Under the pieces are notes generated by a model that searched no databases, was not told where the DNA came from, and worked only from the letters and a program-made list of their open reading frames with translations. This document shows, piece by piece, positions 44,000 to 52,030 of a DNA stretch of 64,000 bases. The stretch lies in the NCBI RefSeq assembly GCF_011762005.1, contig NZ_JAASQU010000002.1:558001-622000 (forward strand). Reading direction: 5' to 3'. The translations under genes were made by a program, and so were the position numbers. Numbering within the stretch: the first letter of the stretch is position 1; each line of letters opens with the position of its first letter. Origin of the DNA: Qipengyuania flava (GTDB taxonomy: Bacteria > Pseudomonadota > Alphaproteobacteria > Sphingomonadales > Sphingomonadaceae).

Positions 44000-44947
44000 A
44001 TGAGCGGCAAATACGCTACGGAAACGCTTCGCGCCAACCAAGCAGGCATTGACCGTGCGGGAGATATCCTGCGCGGCGGCGGGCTCGTCGCGCTGCCGAC
44101 CGAAACGGTATACGGGTTGGCGGCGCGTGCGGACAACGCGGCAGCGGTCGCGCGCATCTATGAGGCCAAGGGACGACCCAGCTTCAATCCGCTGATCGTT
44201 CACGTGGCCTCGCTCGAACAGGCGCGTGCATTCGCTATGTTCGACGCGCAAGCTGAGCGGCTGGCGGCACAACACTGGCCGGGCCCCTTGACGCTTGTCC
44301 TGCCACTGCGCGAAGGCAACGGTCTCGCCCCGGCGGTGACAGCCGGGCTCGATACGGTCGCGCTGCGCATGCCAGCGCACCCCGTCATGCGTGCGGTGCT
44401 CGGCCGGAGCGGTCTTCCGCTCGCGGCGCCTTCGGCCAATCGCAGCGGCTTCATCAGCCCGACGAGTGCAACGCACGTCCTGGCATCGCTCGATGAACGG
44501 ATCGAAGCGGTGCTCGATGGCGGCGAATGCGAGCGGGGCGTCGAGTCGACGATTGCCGCGATACGTGGGAACGGCCGGGTCGAAATCCTGCGCCCGGGAC
44601 CGGTACTGCTATCGGCCGATGCATCGGCGGGCAGTACGATCGAGGCGCCCGGGCAGATGGCGAGCCACTATTCACCCGGCAAGCCCATGCGGCTCGATCT
44701 CGCTGAAGTTGCGCCAGACGACTTCGTGATCGGATTCGGGCCGGTGCAGGGGGACTGCTCTCTGTCCGAAAGCGGTGATCTCGCGGAAGCCGCGTCGCGC
44801 CTCTATGCGTGTTTGCACGCTGCGGCGCTGTCGAAGAAGCCCCGCATTGCGGTCGCGCCGATACCTGCGCAAGGTATCGGGGTGGCCATCAACGATCGGC
44901 TGCGCCGCGCGGCAACGCCTCCCGATCAGTCCTCTTCGGGCTCGTAG
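44000..44947 (+). CDS. tsaC: L-threonylcarbamoyladenylate synthase (TsaC/Sua5)
   Basis: 315 residues. The YrdC catalytic domain (about 1-200) has GGGLVALPTETVYGLAARADN, IYEAKGRPSFNPLIVHV, WPGPLTLVLP and APSANRSGFISPTSATHV. A Sua5 C-terminal domain (about 225-315) follows. It makes threonylcarbamoyl-AMP for the t6A37 modification of tRNAs that read ANN codons. It is divergent from the acyl-CoA dehydrogenase, and its last 22 bases overlap the opposite-strand lipoprotein gene. Confidence 0.94.
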   Translation: MSGKYATETLRANQAGIDRAGDILRGGGLVALPTETVYGLAARADNAAAVARIYEAKGRPSFNPLIVHVASLEQARAFAMFDAQAERLAAQHWPGPLTLVLPLREGNGLAPAVTAGLDTVALRMPAHPVMRAVLGRSGLPLAAPSANRSGFISPTSATHVLASLDERIEAVLDGGECERGVESTIAAIRGNGRVEILRPGPVLLSADASAGSTIEAPGQMASHYSPGKPMRLDLAEVAPDDFVIGFGPVQGDCSLSESGDLAEAASRLYACLHAAALSKKPRIAVAPIPAQGIGVAINDRLRRAATPPDQSSSGS

Positions 44948-45258
44948 GGGATCGACGGGATGATCTGCTGCATCTCGGCATAGGTGTCGCGCGCGTCGTC
45001 GCATGCGCGCCGATCGCCATCCTCGCAATCGTCGAGCTGCTTTTCGTAGTCGCGCTCGAGTTTGGCCAGGCGCTCCTCGCGGCGGCGAATTTCGCGGCCA
45101 CGCTTCTCGTCGGCTTCCGACTGGCTGGTCGTCGCCAGATCGACGCCCTTGCTGACTGCCCGTACCGGGGCTGTGGCCACATCAACCACGGTCTTGGCCA
45201 GGCATCCGCCCAGCGCGGCGCTGGCAGGCAGCAGAAACATAAGGGCTAGGCGACGCAT
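44926..45258 (-). CDS. lipoprotein, unknown
   Basis: 110 residues. The signal peptide ends in a lipobox, ASAALGGC, with Cys19 as the acylated residue. The mature part has a basic-acidic helical stretch (DEKRGREIRRREERLAKLERDYEKQLDDCEDGDRRACDDARDTY) that is likely a coiled coil, and an acidic C-terminus. AAGGA upstream fixes the start at 45258. It is conserved in this group in position, but no function is known. It overlaps the tsaC 3' end by 22 bp on the opposite strand. Confidence 0.75.
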   Translation of the reverse strand: MRRLALMFLLPASAALGGCLAKTVVDVATAPVRAVSKGVDLATTSQSEADEKRGREIRRREERLAKLERDYEKQLDDCEDGDRRACDDARDTYAEMQQIIPSIPYEPEED

Positions 45259-45311
45259 CCGAAATTCCTTCCGCAGCGCGCCTAGCCCATAATGACCGGA
45301 GCGTCGAACGC

Positions 45312-46115
45312 TCAGTCCGTTTCCTCGACAGTGGTAGCGCTTGCGGCTTCGCTCTCGTCGGACGCTTCGGACGTCTTGGTAGCCGCAGGGCGGCAGCGTA
45401 GCTTGCCCGAGCCCATCGAGCTGACCGTGCAATCGGCATTGCCATTCACGGTGACCGTACCCGAACCCATGATTGACGCCTCGACGGGGCCGTCGGAAGC
45501 GAATTCGGCATCGCCCGAACCGGCGATCGACACTTCGGCGCGGTCGACCTCGAGGTTGGCCATCGCGGCCTTGCCGGAGCCCGCAACCGTCAGGTCGAGC
45601 GATCCGGCACTGCCCGAGGCGGTGATGTCACCCGACCCCGCAATCGTGAGATCGAGCGATTCCGCTTCCAGCCGGGCAATCTTCACTGTTCCCGATCCGG
45701 CGACGGTCACATTTGCTACGCCGCTCATCCGTTCGGCGTCGATATGGCCCGATCCGGCGAGGACCAGCGTGGTCAGGCTGGGTGTGGTGACGCGGACGGT
45801 GGCGATACCCGACCCCTTCCAGTCGCTCTCACGGCTGATCGCGAGCGTTTCGTCGCTCAACGAAAAGCGCAGCGCGGCGACCGCGTCGGCATCGCCCGAA
45901 ACCTCGATGTCGAGATCGTCGCCTTCGGTCACGACGACGCGGTCGGGGCCCGCCAGAACCAGTTCGGTCGGCGGTTCGCCGCTCATGTCGAGTTCGGCGA
46001 GCGGCACGCCGTCATCGCCGCCGATCGATATGTTCATTCCGTCACAACCTGAAAGCAAGGCTGCACCAGCCAGCATCCCAAGCGGCGCGAGCGCCTTCAC
46101 AATTTTCTGGATCAT
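45312..46115 (-). CDS. GIN-domain (DUF2807) lipoprotein 1
   Basis: 267 residues. The lipobox ALLSGC gives an acylated Cys about 24 residues in. The body is a repetitive right-handed beta-helix of about 20-residue rungs with recurring AGSG turns (VLAGSGHIDAE, TVAGSGTVKIARL, TIAGSGDITASG, TVAGSGKAAMA, SIAGSGDAEFA), typical of the auto-transporter adhesin head GIN domain. The C-terminal tail is acidic and Ser/Ala-rich. Function is unknown; a surface role is likely from the lipoprotein signal. A related gene, 46211-46954, lies immediately upstream on the same strand. Confidence 0.85.
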   Translation of the reverse strand: MIQKIVKALAPLGMLAGAALLSGCDGMNISIGGDDGVPLAELDMSGEPPTELVLAGPDRVVVTEGDDLDIEVSGDADAVAALRFSLSDETLAISRESDWKGSGIATVRVTTPSLTTLVLAGSGHIDAERMSGVANVTVAGSGTVKIARLEAESLDLTIAGSGDITASGSAGSLDLTVAGSGKAAMANLEVDRAEVSIAGSGDAEFASDGPVEASIMGSGTVTVNGNADCTVSSMGSGKLRCRPAATKTSEASDESEAASATTVEETD

Positions 46116-46149
46116 CGCGGTCCGTTCCTATGTAGCGGCAGTCCGTGTT

Positions 46150-46168
46150 GCTGACATAATACAGCGCG
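46150..46168 (-). promoter_or_regulatory. candidate motif upstream of GIN-domain gene 1
   Basis: GACATAATACAG on the plus strand lies about 40 bp upstream of the 46115 start. It shares TAATACAG with the two ATGTAATACAG sites upstream of urcA and PCMT-tolC. The orientation is opposite relative to its gene. Confidence 0.3.
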
Positions 46169-46210
46169 TATCATTCATCAAGGTCATGATCGGATCGTCA
46201 CTTCACAGCG

Positions 46211-46954
46211 TCAGGCAGAGCAGGTCAAGCGACCCGAGCCCGTGCGGGTCTGCTGGCAATCGGTGGTACCCACAACCTCGGCACTGCCGCTCCCGGCGAT
46301 ATTGGCCGACACGCGGCCATTGGCCGATAGTCGCGCATCGCCCGATCCGGCGAGCGTCAGGCTGGCATTGCCCAGCCGTAGGCCGCGTGCCTCGATTGCG
46401 CCGCTTCCCGCGATACTGATGCGTGCATTTCGGGCGTTACCCGAGGCGACGAGATCGCCCGATCCGGCGATTGTCGCCGCGAAATGCCCAGCGGAGAGAC
46501 GGTCCAACTCGAGGCGACCTGAACCGGCCACTGTAGCGGCCGTATGATCACCATTGAGCCCGTCTGCGGCGAGCCTGCCCGATCCGGCGAGCGCAACTGC
46601 ATTGACATTTGGTGCCGTCACCTCGATCCGCGCGCTTCCTGGTAGCGGGCTAAGCCGCCAGCGGCGGCCCACGGTCAGCGCGCCATTCTCGATGACGAAC
46701 CGAAGGTCGGCCAGGATCTCGGGATCTCCGGATGCGCGGATTTGCCATCGCTCCCCGTGGCGAACGGCCATCTCGTCCGATCCCGTCAACGTCACCGCGT
46801 TGAATCTGTCGGTCGCCTGCCAGTCCCGAGCGATCGGCTTGCCCTCATCGAGCATCGAGCGATGCGAGAGGTCGGGATGGGCAATCGCGGCGGGGGGAAC
46901 AATCGCGAGGGGGAGGGCGCAGGCGAGCGCGGCGTAGGCAATCGGGCGTATCAT
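46211..46954 (-). CDS. GIN-domain (DUF2807) secreted protein 2
   Basis: 247 residues. A signal peptide (IAYAALACALPLAIVPPAAIAH) is followed by the same repeated rungs as the neighbour: ALAGSGRLAADGL, TVAGSGRLELDRL, TIAGSGDLVASGN, SIAGSGAIEARGL, TLAGSGDARLS. The first half has a divergent globular part (ATDRFNAVTLTGSDEMAVRHGERWQIRASGDPEI). It has no lipobox, unlike gene 1, and the two C-termini have related cysteines (DCQQTRTGSGRLTCSA and DCTVSSMGSGKLRCRP). The two probably arose by tandem duplication. Confidence 0.8.
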   Translation of the reverse strand: MIRPIAYAALACALPLAIVPPAAIAHPDLSHRSMLDEGKPIARDWQATDRFNAVTLTGSDEMAVRHGERWQIRASGDPEILADLRFVIENGALTVGRRWRLSPLPGSARIEVTAPNVNAVALAGSGRLAADGLNGDHTAATVAGSGRLELDRLSAGHFAATIAGSGDLVASGNARNARISIAGSGAIEARGLRLGNASLTLAGSGDARLSANGRVSANIAGSGSAEVVGTTDCQQTRTGSGRLTCSA

Positions 46955-47065
46955 GGCGGATCTCCGGACAGGGGCCGCCAAGCCTATTCGCAAACGGAGA
47001 TCGATCCAGTCCGTTCGTCGACAAGCGTAATCGACTTGTGGATTGCCCGGATAGTAGAGCACGCA

Positions 47066-47095
47066 AGAAAAAGGGGCGGTCGAAGCCGCCCCTTT
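47066..47095 (-). terminator. rho-independent terminator of carD
   Basis: On the minus strand GGGGCGG-CTTCGA-CCGCCCC is followed by TTTTTCTT. It lies 23 bp after the carD stop. Confidence 0.9.
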
Positions 47096-47117
47096 CCCGA
47101 TCCGAAAATCCTTACGC

Positions 47118-47651
47118 TCAGGCGTCTTCGGTGTTCTCGTAATACTGCGGCGCATGTTCGCGCAGCACGTCAAGGATCTTCTCGAGTGCAGTCGGCTCGT
47201 CCGTTTTCTCCATCGCCGCGAGTTCGCGTGCGAGGCGGCTCGAAGCAGCTTCGAAGATCTGGCGCTCCGAATAGCTCTGTTCGGGCTGGTCGTCGGGGCG
47301 GAACAGGTCGCGCGTGACTTCGGCGATCAGGACGATCTCGCCCGAATTGATCTTCGCTTCATATTCCTGCGCGCGACGGCTCCACATGGTCCGCTTGACC
47401 TTGGGCTTGCCCTTGAGCGTTTCCATCGCTTCCTTGAGCGTCTTGTCGCTCGACAGCTTGCGCATGCCGATCGATTCGACCTTGTTGACCGGAACGCGCA
47501 GAGTCATGCGTTCCTTCTCGAAGCGCAGAACATAGAGATCGAGCTGCATGCCGGCGATTTCCTCGCTCTGCAGTTCGATGACACGGCCAACGCCGTGCTT
47601 GGGGTAAACAACGTAGTCGCCAACGTCGAAGGCATCAGCCTTGCTTGCCAT
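47118..47651 (-). CDS. carD: CarD/CdnL-type RNA polymerase-binding regulator
   Basis: 177 residues. The N-terminal Tudor-like RNA polymerase interaction domain is clear: FDVGDYVVYPKHGVGRVIELQSEEIAGMQLDLYVLRFEKERMTLRVPVNKVES. The C-terminal helical domain includes KPKVKRTMWSRRAQEYEAKINSGEIVLIAEVTRDLFRPDDQPEQSYSERQIFEAAS. CdnL-type CarD proteins stabilise the open complex at rRNA and growth promoters. It is a separate transcript with a terminator and a candidate promoter near 47819. Confidence 0.94.
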   Translation of the reverse strand: MASKADAFDVGDYVVYPKHGVGRVIELQSEEIAGMQLDLYVLRFEKERMTLRVPVNKVESIGMRKLSSDKTLKEAMETLKGKPKVKRTMWSRRAQEYEAKINSGEIVLIAEVTRDLFRPDDQPEQSYSERQIFEAASSRLARELAAMEKTDEPTALEKILDVLREHAPQYYENTEDA

Positions 47652-47818
47652 GCAATCTATCCTTTCGTCCGGACCGGCCTGAGCGGATTGCAGCGTCGTC
47701 GAAACCCTTGGCCGCGTCCCGCTTGCGGGATCGCGGTCGGGTACCGATTGTGACGTTGCTGGTGGCCTGCCCTTTCAATACTCACAGCTGGCCGGGAGCA
47801 AGCCGGCGCAGTTGTTGC

Positions 47819-47824
47819 ATTATA
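47819..47824 (-). promoter_or_regulatory. candidate -10 element for carD
   Basis: On the minus strand the sequence reads TGCTATATAAT, so both an extended -10 (TG-n-TATATA) and TATAAT fit. The -35 is weak. Transcription would start near 47811 and leave a 160-base leader before carD. Confidence 0.45.
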
Positions 47825-47872
47825 TAGCACACCATACCGGATATTGCGAGTCTGCGGCGATTCGCGGGCAGT

Positions 47873-48655
47873 TCAGCGCGACCGCTGCCGGACCTCGACC
47901 AGTTCGGCGCCTAGCAGCAGAGCATATCCGCTCACCCAGAACCAGGTGATCAGCGCAAGCACCGCGCCCAGCGCACCATAGGTGGCGTTGTAGGATCCGA
48001 AATTTGCAGCGTAGAAGCCGAAGGCCGCGGTCGCGCCGAGCCACAACACCGCAAAACCGATCGCGCCCGGCCAGATGGCCGACCAGCCCGCGGCCCTTTC
48101 GGAAGGTGCGTAGCGATAGAGCAGGGCGGCAGCGCCACTCGCAAGCACGGCGAGAAAGACAAGGCTCGCAATATTACCCGCCGATCCGCCTAGCTGACCG
48201 AGCGAAGCTGCGCCGATACCCGCGACGACCAGTCCGCCAACGCCGGCAAAGGTAATCGCCAGAGCCACCAGATTTCCGCCGATGAAGCCACGCGATTCGG
48301 ACAGGTTGAAGGCCAGGTCGAGCCCGGTCATCAAGGAACGAGCGCCGCTGCGCGCGCCGAATACGGCTATTGCCAGCGACAGGACGAGTCCCAGTCCCTG
48401 CGTGTTCGCTGGCCCATCGGAGACGCTGCGCAACTGGTCGCCGATCAACCCGGCGGCGGACGCGGGAAGGCTTTGCGCGAGCAGGGCGATATGCGCTGCT
48501 ACCGTTTCGCCATCGACGAACAGACCATAGGCGAGCACGAGGGCACCGAGTGCGGGTACCAGCGCCAGCAGCGCATAATGCGCGATGCCCGCAGCGAGAA
48601 TGCCGATATTGTCGTCGCTTGCAGCGGCCCAGGCCGCTTTCAGGTCAGCAAACAC
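47873..48655 (-). CDS. YihY/virulence factor BrkB family membrane protein
   Basis: 260 residues with about six hydrophobic segments: GILAAGIAHYALLALVPALGALVLAYGLFVDG, LGLVLSLAIAVFGARSGARSLMTGLDLAFN, LVALAITFAGVGGLVVAGIGAAS, FLAVLASGAAALLYRYAP, IWPGAIGFAVLWLGATAAFGFYAANFGSYNATYGALGAVLALITWFWVSGYALLLGAE. The YNATYG.LG motif and terminal GAELVE are the YihY/BrkB signature. The family was once called ribonuclease BN in error. Its function is unsettled. It lies 12 bp after fdxA. Confidence 0.88.
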   Translation of the reverse strand: MFADLKAAWAAASDDNIGILAAGIAHYALLALVPALGALVLAYGLFVDGETVAAHIALLAQSLPASAAGLIGDQLRSVSDGPANTQGLGLVLSLAIAVFGARSGARSLMTGLDLAFNLSESRGFIGGNLVALAITFAGVGGLVVAGIGAASLGQLGGSAGNIASLVFLAVLASGAAALLYRYAPSERAAGWSAIWPGAIGFAVLWLGATAAFGFYAANFGSYNATYGALGAVLALITWFWVSGYALLLGAELVEVRQRSR

Positions 48656-48667
48656 GTAAGCGCGCGA

Positions 48668-49006
48668 TCAATCGCCCTCGCCAGGCTCCGGCGAGAAGTA
48701 CTTGTCGAACTTGTCTTCTTCACCCTTGTGCTCGTCGGCATCCGCGGGCGGTTCCTTCGACTGGGTGATGTTGGGCCATTCGGCGCTGAACTTGGTGTTC
48801 AGTTCGAGCCATTTCTCGAGATTGTCCTCGGTATCGGGCAGGATCGCCTCGGCCGGGCACTCGGGTTCGCACACGCCGCAATCGATGCATTCGCTGGGGT
48901 TGATGACGAGCATGTTCTCGCCCTCGTAGAAACAGTCGACCGGGCAGACCTCGACGCAGTCGGTGTACTTGCACTTGATGCAGTCATCGGTGACGACATA
49001 GGTCAT
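48668..49006 (-). CDS. fdxA: ferredoxin FdxA (seven-iron type)
   Basis: 112 residues. The N-terminal half has a seven-iron pattern, [21 protein letters not shown] (3Fe-4S and part of a 4Fe-4S site), and the second half [16 protein letters not shown]. The acidic C-terminal tail (about 65-112) ends [17 protein letters not shown]. It is a small electron carrier in the cytosol. It is in a minus-strand series with the helicase, S4 and YihY genes, a conserved arrangement in this order of bacteria. Confidence 0.94.
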   Translation of the reverse strand: MTYVVTDDCIKCKYTDCVEVCPVDCFYEGENMLVINPSECIDCGVCEPECPAEAILPDTEDNLEKWLELNTKFSAEWPNITQSKEPPADADEHKGEEDKFDKYFSPEPGEGD

Positions 49007-49056
49007 GGGTAGTGTAATCCCTCGAAGAATGGTCCTGTTGGCGCTGCTAGGGGGAA

Positions 49057-49314
49057 TTATCCGTTCGGGTCAAGCTCCCGATAGCAAGCACTTGCGTCGC
49101 GCGGCGGGCCACGCCTTTCGGGAACGCTGAGGATTTCGATCAGCCGTACGCCGTCGCCAAGCGGCAGGGTCAGGACATCGCCCACCGCCACATCGCGCGA
49201 ACAGCGGGTAACCCGGTCGCCATTGCGCCGGATGTGTCCTTCCTCGACCAGCCGGTGTGCGGCGCTGCGCGTGCGCACGAAGCGCAAATAGCACAGCAGC
49301 CGGTCGATCCTCAC
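49057..49314 (-). CDS. S4-domain RNA-binding protein (Hsp15-like)
   Basis: 85 residues, S4 domain: [61 protein letters not shown]. Members of this group bind the aberrant 50S-peptidyl-tRNA complex in heat shock. The start is GTG at 49314, just 13 bp after the helicase stop. A much longer frame upstream would run through the helicase gene and is not a valid extension. Confidence 0.82.
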   Translation of the reverse strand: MRIDRLLCYLRFVRTRSAAHRLVEEGHIRRNGDRVTRCSRDVAVGDVLTLPLGDGVRLIEILSVPERRGPPRDASACYRELDPNG

Positions 49315-49327
49315 CTGCGGCCAGCCG

Positions 49328-51871
49328 TCAGCGGACCAGATCCGCAAGCGCGGCAAAGGCGTTGCCTTCGCGCGGCTGCGCCGGCTTCTGGCGCTCCTGC
49401 TTGCGGCGCGCGGGGCGCCATTCCCATTGATCGGGACGCGGCGGCCCGAATTGGCCTTCGGGTAGCTGCCGTGCCTTCTGAACCCGGAAACCGGCATTGC
49501 CGAGCAAACGCGCGATATTGCCTTCCTCCAGCCCGATCGAGATGGGCAGCGCGAGATCGAGCACGAACTTGCGACGCCGATCCTTGGCCTGGGCCTTGGC
49601 ACGGGTTTCATGCGCCGCGCGCAGGATTTTCTCGCCGAGGTCGATGCGGATCGCCTGCGTTCCCGCGTGGCGATAGCCCGATGGCAGCTTCTTCGTATCG
49701 GCGATTACCGGTAGCATCGCGTCCTGCAACGGGCGGCGATCGACGCCGAGCGCATTGAGCAATTGTCGCGGCGCGGGCTTGAGCAGGGCCGGCGCGAAAA
49801 TGTCGAGCGCACCGAAGGTCACGCCGATCTTGCGCAGGAAGGGGCGCATTTCCTTGGGCAGGTGTTCGATGCCCGCGCGTTCGCGGGTCACGAAGCCATG
49901 CCCCGCAATCAGATTGAGCAACAGCGCACGCGCCTGCGATCCGGCATCGGGATTGCTCGCGGCATGATGCATCTTCTCGAGCGGCTGGAGCGGTTCGAGC
50001 GTTTTCTCGAGCCAGCTTTCGAGCGCGGTCACGAGCTTGCGGCGCGCGCCCTCGGGCAGCGCCGAAACTTCGCGCGCGGGCTTCAACACGGGGATCGCAG
50101 TACCGTCGCGCTGCTCGAGTTCGGCTAGCGTCTCGCCCTTCCACGAAAGCTTGCCGCGCTTGAGCTCGATCTCGCCCAGATCGCTTGCCGCCAGTGCCTC
50201 GGCTCGCTCGCCAAGCAGTCGTGGCAAGGCCTTCTCGGCAGCGGCGAGCAGCATGCGCCGGTCTTCATGCCGCGCGGCAGGATCGACGACGAAGCGCAGC
50301 CCCTCGACATGGCCGAGAGTTTCGCCTTCGACGGAAACTGCCCCGTCATCGCTCATTTCAATCGGCAACATGCCTGCATCCTGTCCCAACGATTTCATCA
50401 GGATCGCCGTCCTCCGGTTTACGAATCTCTCGGTCAGTCGCGCATGCAGCGCATCCGACAATTTGGCTTCGACGGCGCGCGCTCGCGCAGCCATCTCGTC
50501 GCGGGCCATTACCCAGTCGGGCCGCTGACAGATATACGCCCAACTGCGAATCGCGGCTATGCGACCCTGCAGCGTATCGATGTCCCCGGCCATGTTGTCG
50601 AGTTCGCTGATGCGCGCGGCCACGTAATCGGCACCGAGATAGCCCTGTGCGAGATCCTGCCACAGCCGCGCGACGAAACGCGCATGGACGTCCGGGCCGC
50701 GCTGCCGGAAGTCCGGCAACGAGCAGGCTTCCCAGAAGCGCCGCACCTTGCCCGCACCGCGAACGGTATCGGCGATCGGTTCGCCTGCCAGCCGCTTGAG
50801 CGTGGCGAGGTCGATCGCTTCCGGAGCGAGCCGCAGTGCGGGATCGGACGGCGGTGTCTCCAAATCGGCGATCAGCCGGTCGAGCGAATCGAAGCGGGGC
50901 TCGGGTTCGCGCCAGTAGAGATGCGTAAGCGGCGCGAAGCGGTGCTCCTCGATCGCATAGACTTCTTCCTCGGTGAATTCGGGAGCCGAGCCGTGCTTGT
51001 TCATGCCCGCCGGCGTGCCGAAGGTTCCGTCGCGCTGGTGGCGTCCCGCGCGACCGGCAATCTGCGCCATCTCGGCAGGGAGCAGGCGGCGCATGCGCAC
51101 GCCGTCGAACTTGGTCAGGCCGGCGAAGGCGACGTGATTGACGTCGAGATTAAGCCCCATACCGACTGCATCGGTAGCCACGATGTAATCGACCTCGCCG
51201 TTCTGGAAGAGCGCGACCTGCTTGTTTCGCGTCTCGGGGCTAAGCGCGCCCATCACCACCGCCGCACCGCCGCGGAAGCGGCGCAACATTTCGGCCACCG
51301 CATAGACCTGTTCGGCGCTGAAGGCGACGATCGCGCTGCGCGGGGGCAGCCGCGAAAGCTTGCGCGGGCCGATATGCGTCAGCGTGGAAAAACGCGGGCG
51401 ATCGGAGATCTCCGCTTCGGGTACCAACTGGCGAACCAGCGGTTCGAGCGTCGCGGCGCCCAGCAGCATGGTCTCTTCACGGCCACGCGTATTGAGCAGT
51501 CGGTCGGTGAAGATATGGCCGCGTTCGCGATCGGCGCCGATCTGCGCTTCGTCCAGCGCCACGAATGCCGCACCCGCGCCGTCGCGCGGCATCGCTTCGG
51601 CGGTGCAGCACATGTAGCGCGCACCCTTCGGCTCGATTCTCTCCTCCCCGGTAATCAGCGCGACCGCATCGTCGCCCTTGATTGCCCGGACGCGGTCGTA
51701 GACCTCGCGCGCGAGCAAGCGCAGCGGAAAGCCCATGCAGCCGCTCGAATGCGCTGCCATGCGCTCGATCGCCAGATGCGTCTTGCCGGTATTGGTGGGT
51801 CCGAGGACCGCCTTGATCGCGCTACCCTGCACCGCGCCTAGGTGGCATTCCGTGCGCATGCGCGCAACCAT
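49328..51871 (-). CDS. SUV3-like superfamily II helicase
   Basis: 847 residues from the chosen start. Helicase motifs: LGPTNTGKTHLAIERMAAH (motif I), VALDEAQIGADRERGHIFTDRLLN (II), LGAATLEPL, IVAFSAEQVYAVAEML, DYIVATDAVGMGLNLDVNHVAFAG and AEMAQIAGRAGRHQRDG (VI). The SUV3 C-terminal domains follow to about residue 600, then an alphaproteobacterial extension with a basic C-terminus (RKQERQKPAQPREG). Mitochondrial SUV3 is an RNA degradosome helicase, so an RNA role is plausible. The start at 51871 is chosen; the open frame beyond it overlaps the M23 gene on the other strand. Confidence 0.88.
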   Translation of the reverse strand: MVARMRTECHLGAVQGSAIKAVLGPTNTGKTHLAIERMAAHSSGCMGFPLRLLAREVYDRVRAIKGDDAVALITGEERIEPKGARYMCCTAEAMPRDGAGAAFVALDEAQIGADRERGHIFTDRLLNTRGREETMLLGAATLEPLVRQLVPEAEISDRPRFSTLTHIGPRKLSRLPPRSAIVAFSAEQVYAVAEMLRRFRGGAAVVMGALSPETRNKQVALFQNGEVDYIVATDAVGMGLNLDVNHVAFAGLTKFDGVRMRRLLPAEMAQIAGRAGRHQRDGTFGTPAGMNKHGSAPEFTEEEVYAIEEHRFAPLTHLYWREPEPRFDSLDRLIADLETPPSDPALRLAPEAIDLATLKRLAGEPIADTVRGAGKVRRFWEACSLPDFRQRGPDVHARFVARLWQDLAQGYLGADYVAARISELDNMAGDIDTLQGRIAAIRSWAYICQRPDWVMARDEMAARARAVEAKLSDALHARLTERFVNRRTAILMKSLGQDAGMLPIEMSDDGAVSVEGETLGHVEGLRFVVDPAARHEDRRMLLAAAEKALPRLLGERAEALAASDLGEIELKRGKLSWKGETLAELEQRDGTAIPVLKPAREVSALPEGARRKLVTALESWLEKTLEPLQPLEKMHHAASNPDAGSQARALLLNLIAGHGFVTRERAGIEHLPKEMRPFLRKIGVTFGALDIFAPALLKPAPRQLLNALGVDRRPLQDAMLPVIADTKKLPSGYRHAGTQAIRIDLGEKILRAAHETRAKAQAKDRRRKFVLDLALPISIGLEEGNIARLLGNAGFRVQKARQLPEGQFGPPRPDQWEWRPARRKQERQKPAQPREGNAFAALADLVR

Positions 51872-52030
51872 ATCGGGATCACTCGGCTCGCTTCGCCGCA
51901 GCGGCGACTCGCATAGTCGCAAGTTAAGCCCCTCTTTACTTTGTTTCGGCAGGAAGAAGCGGCAAAGGGCTGCGCAGGGTCGCGCCCGCACGCGAAGGCG
52001 CCGGGCGACCGGACAGAAGGGACACGCGAC

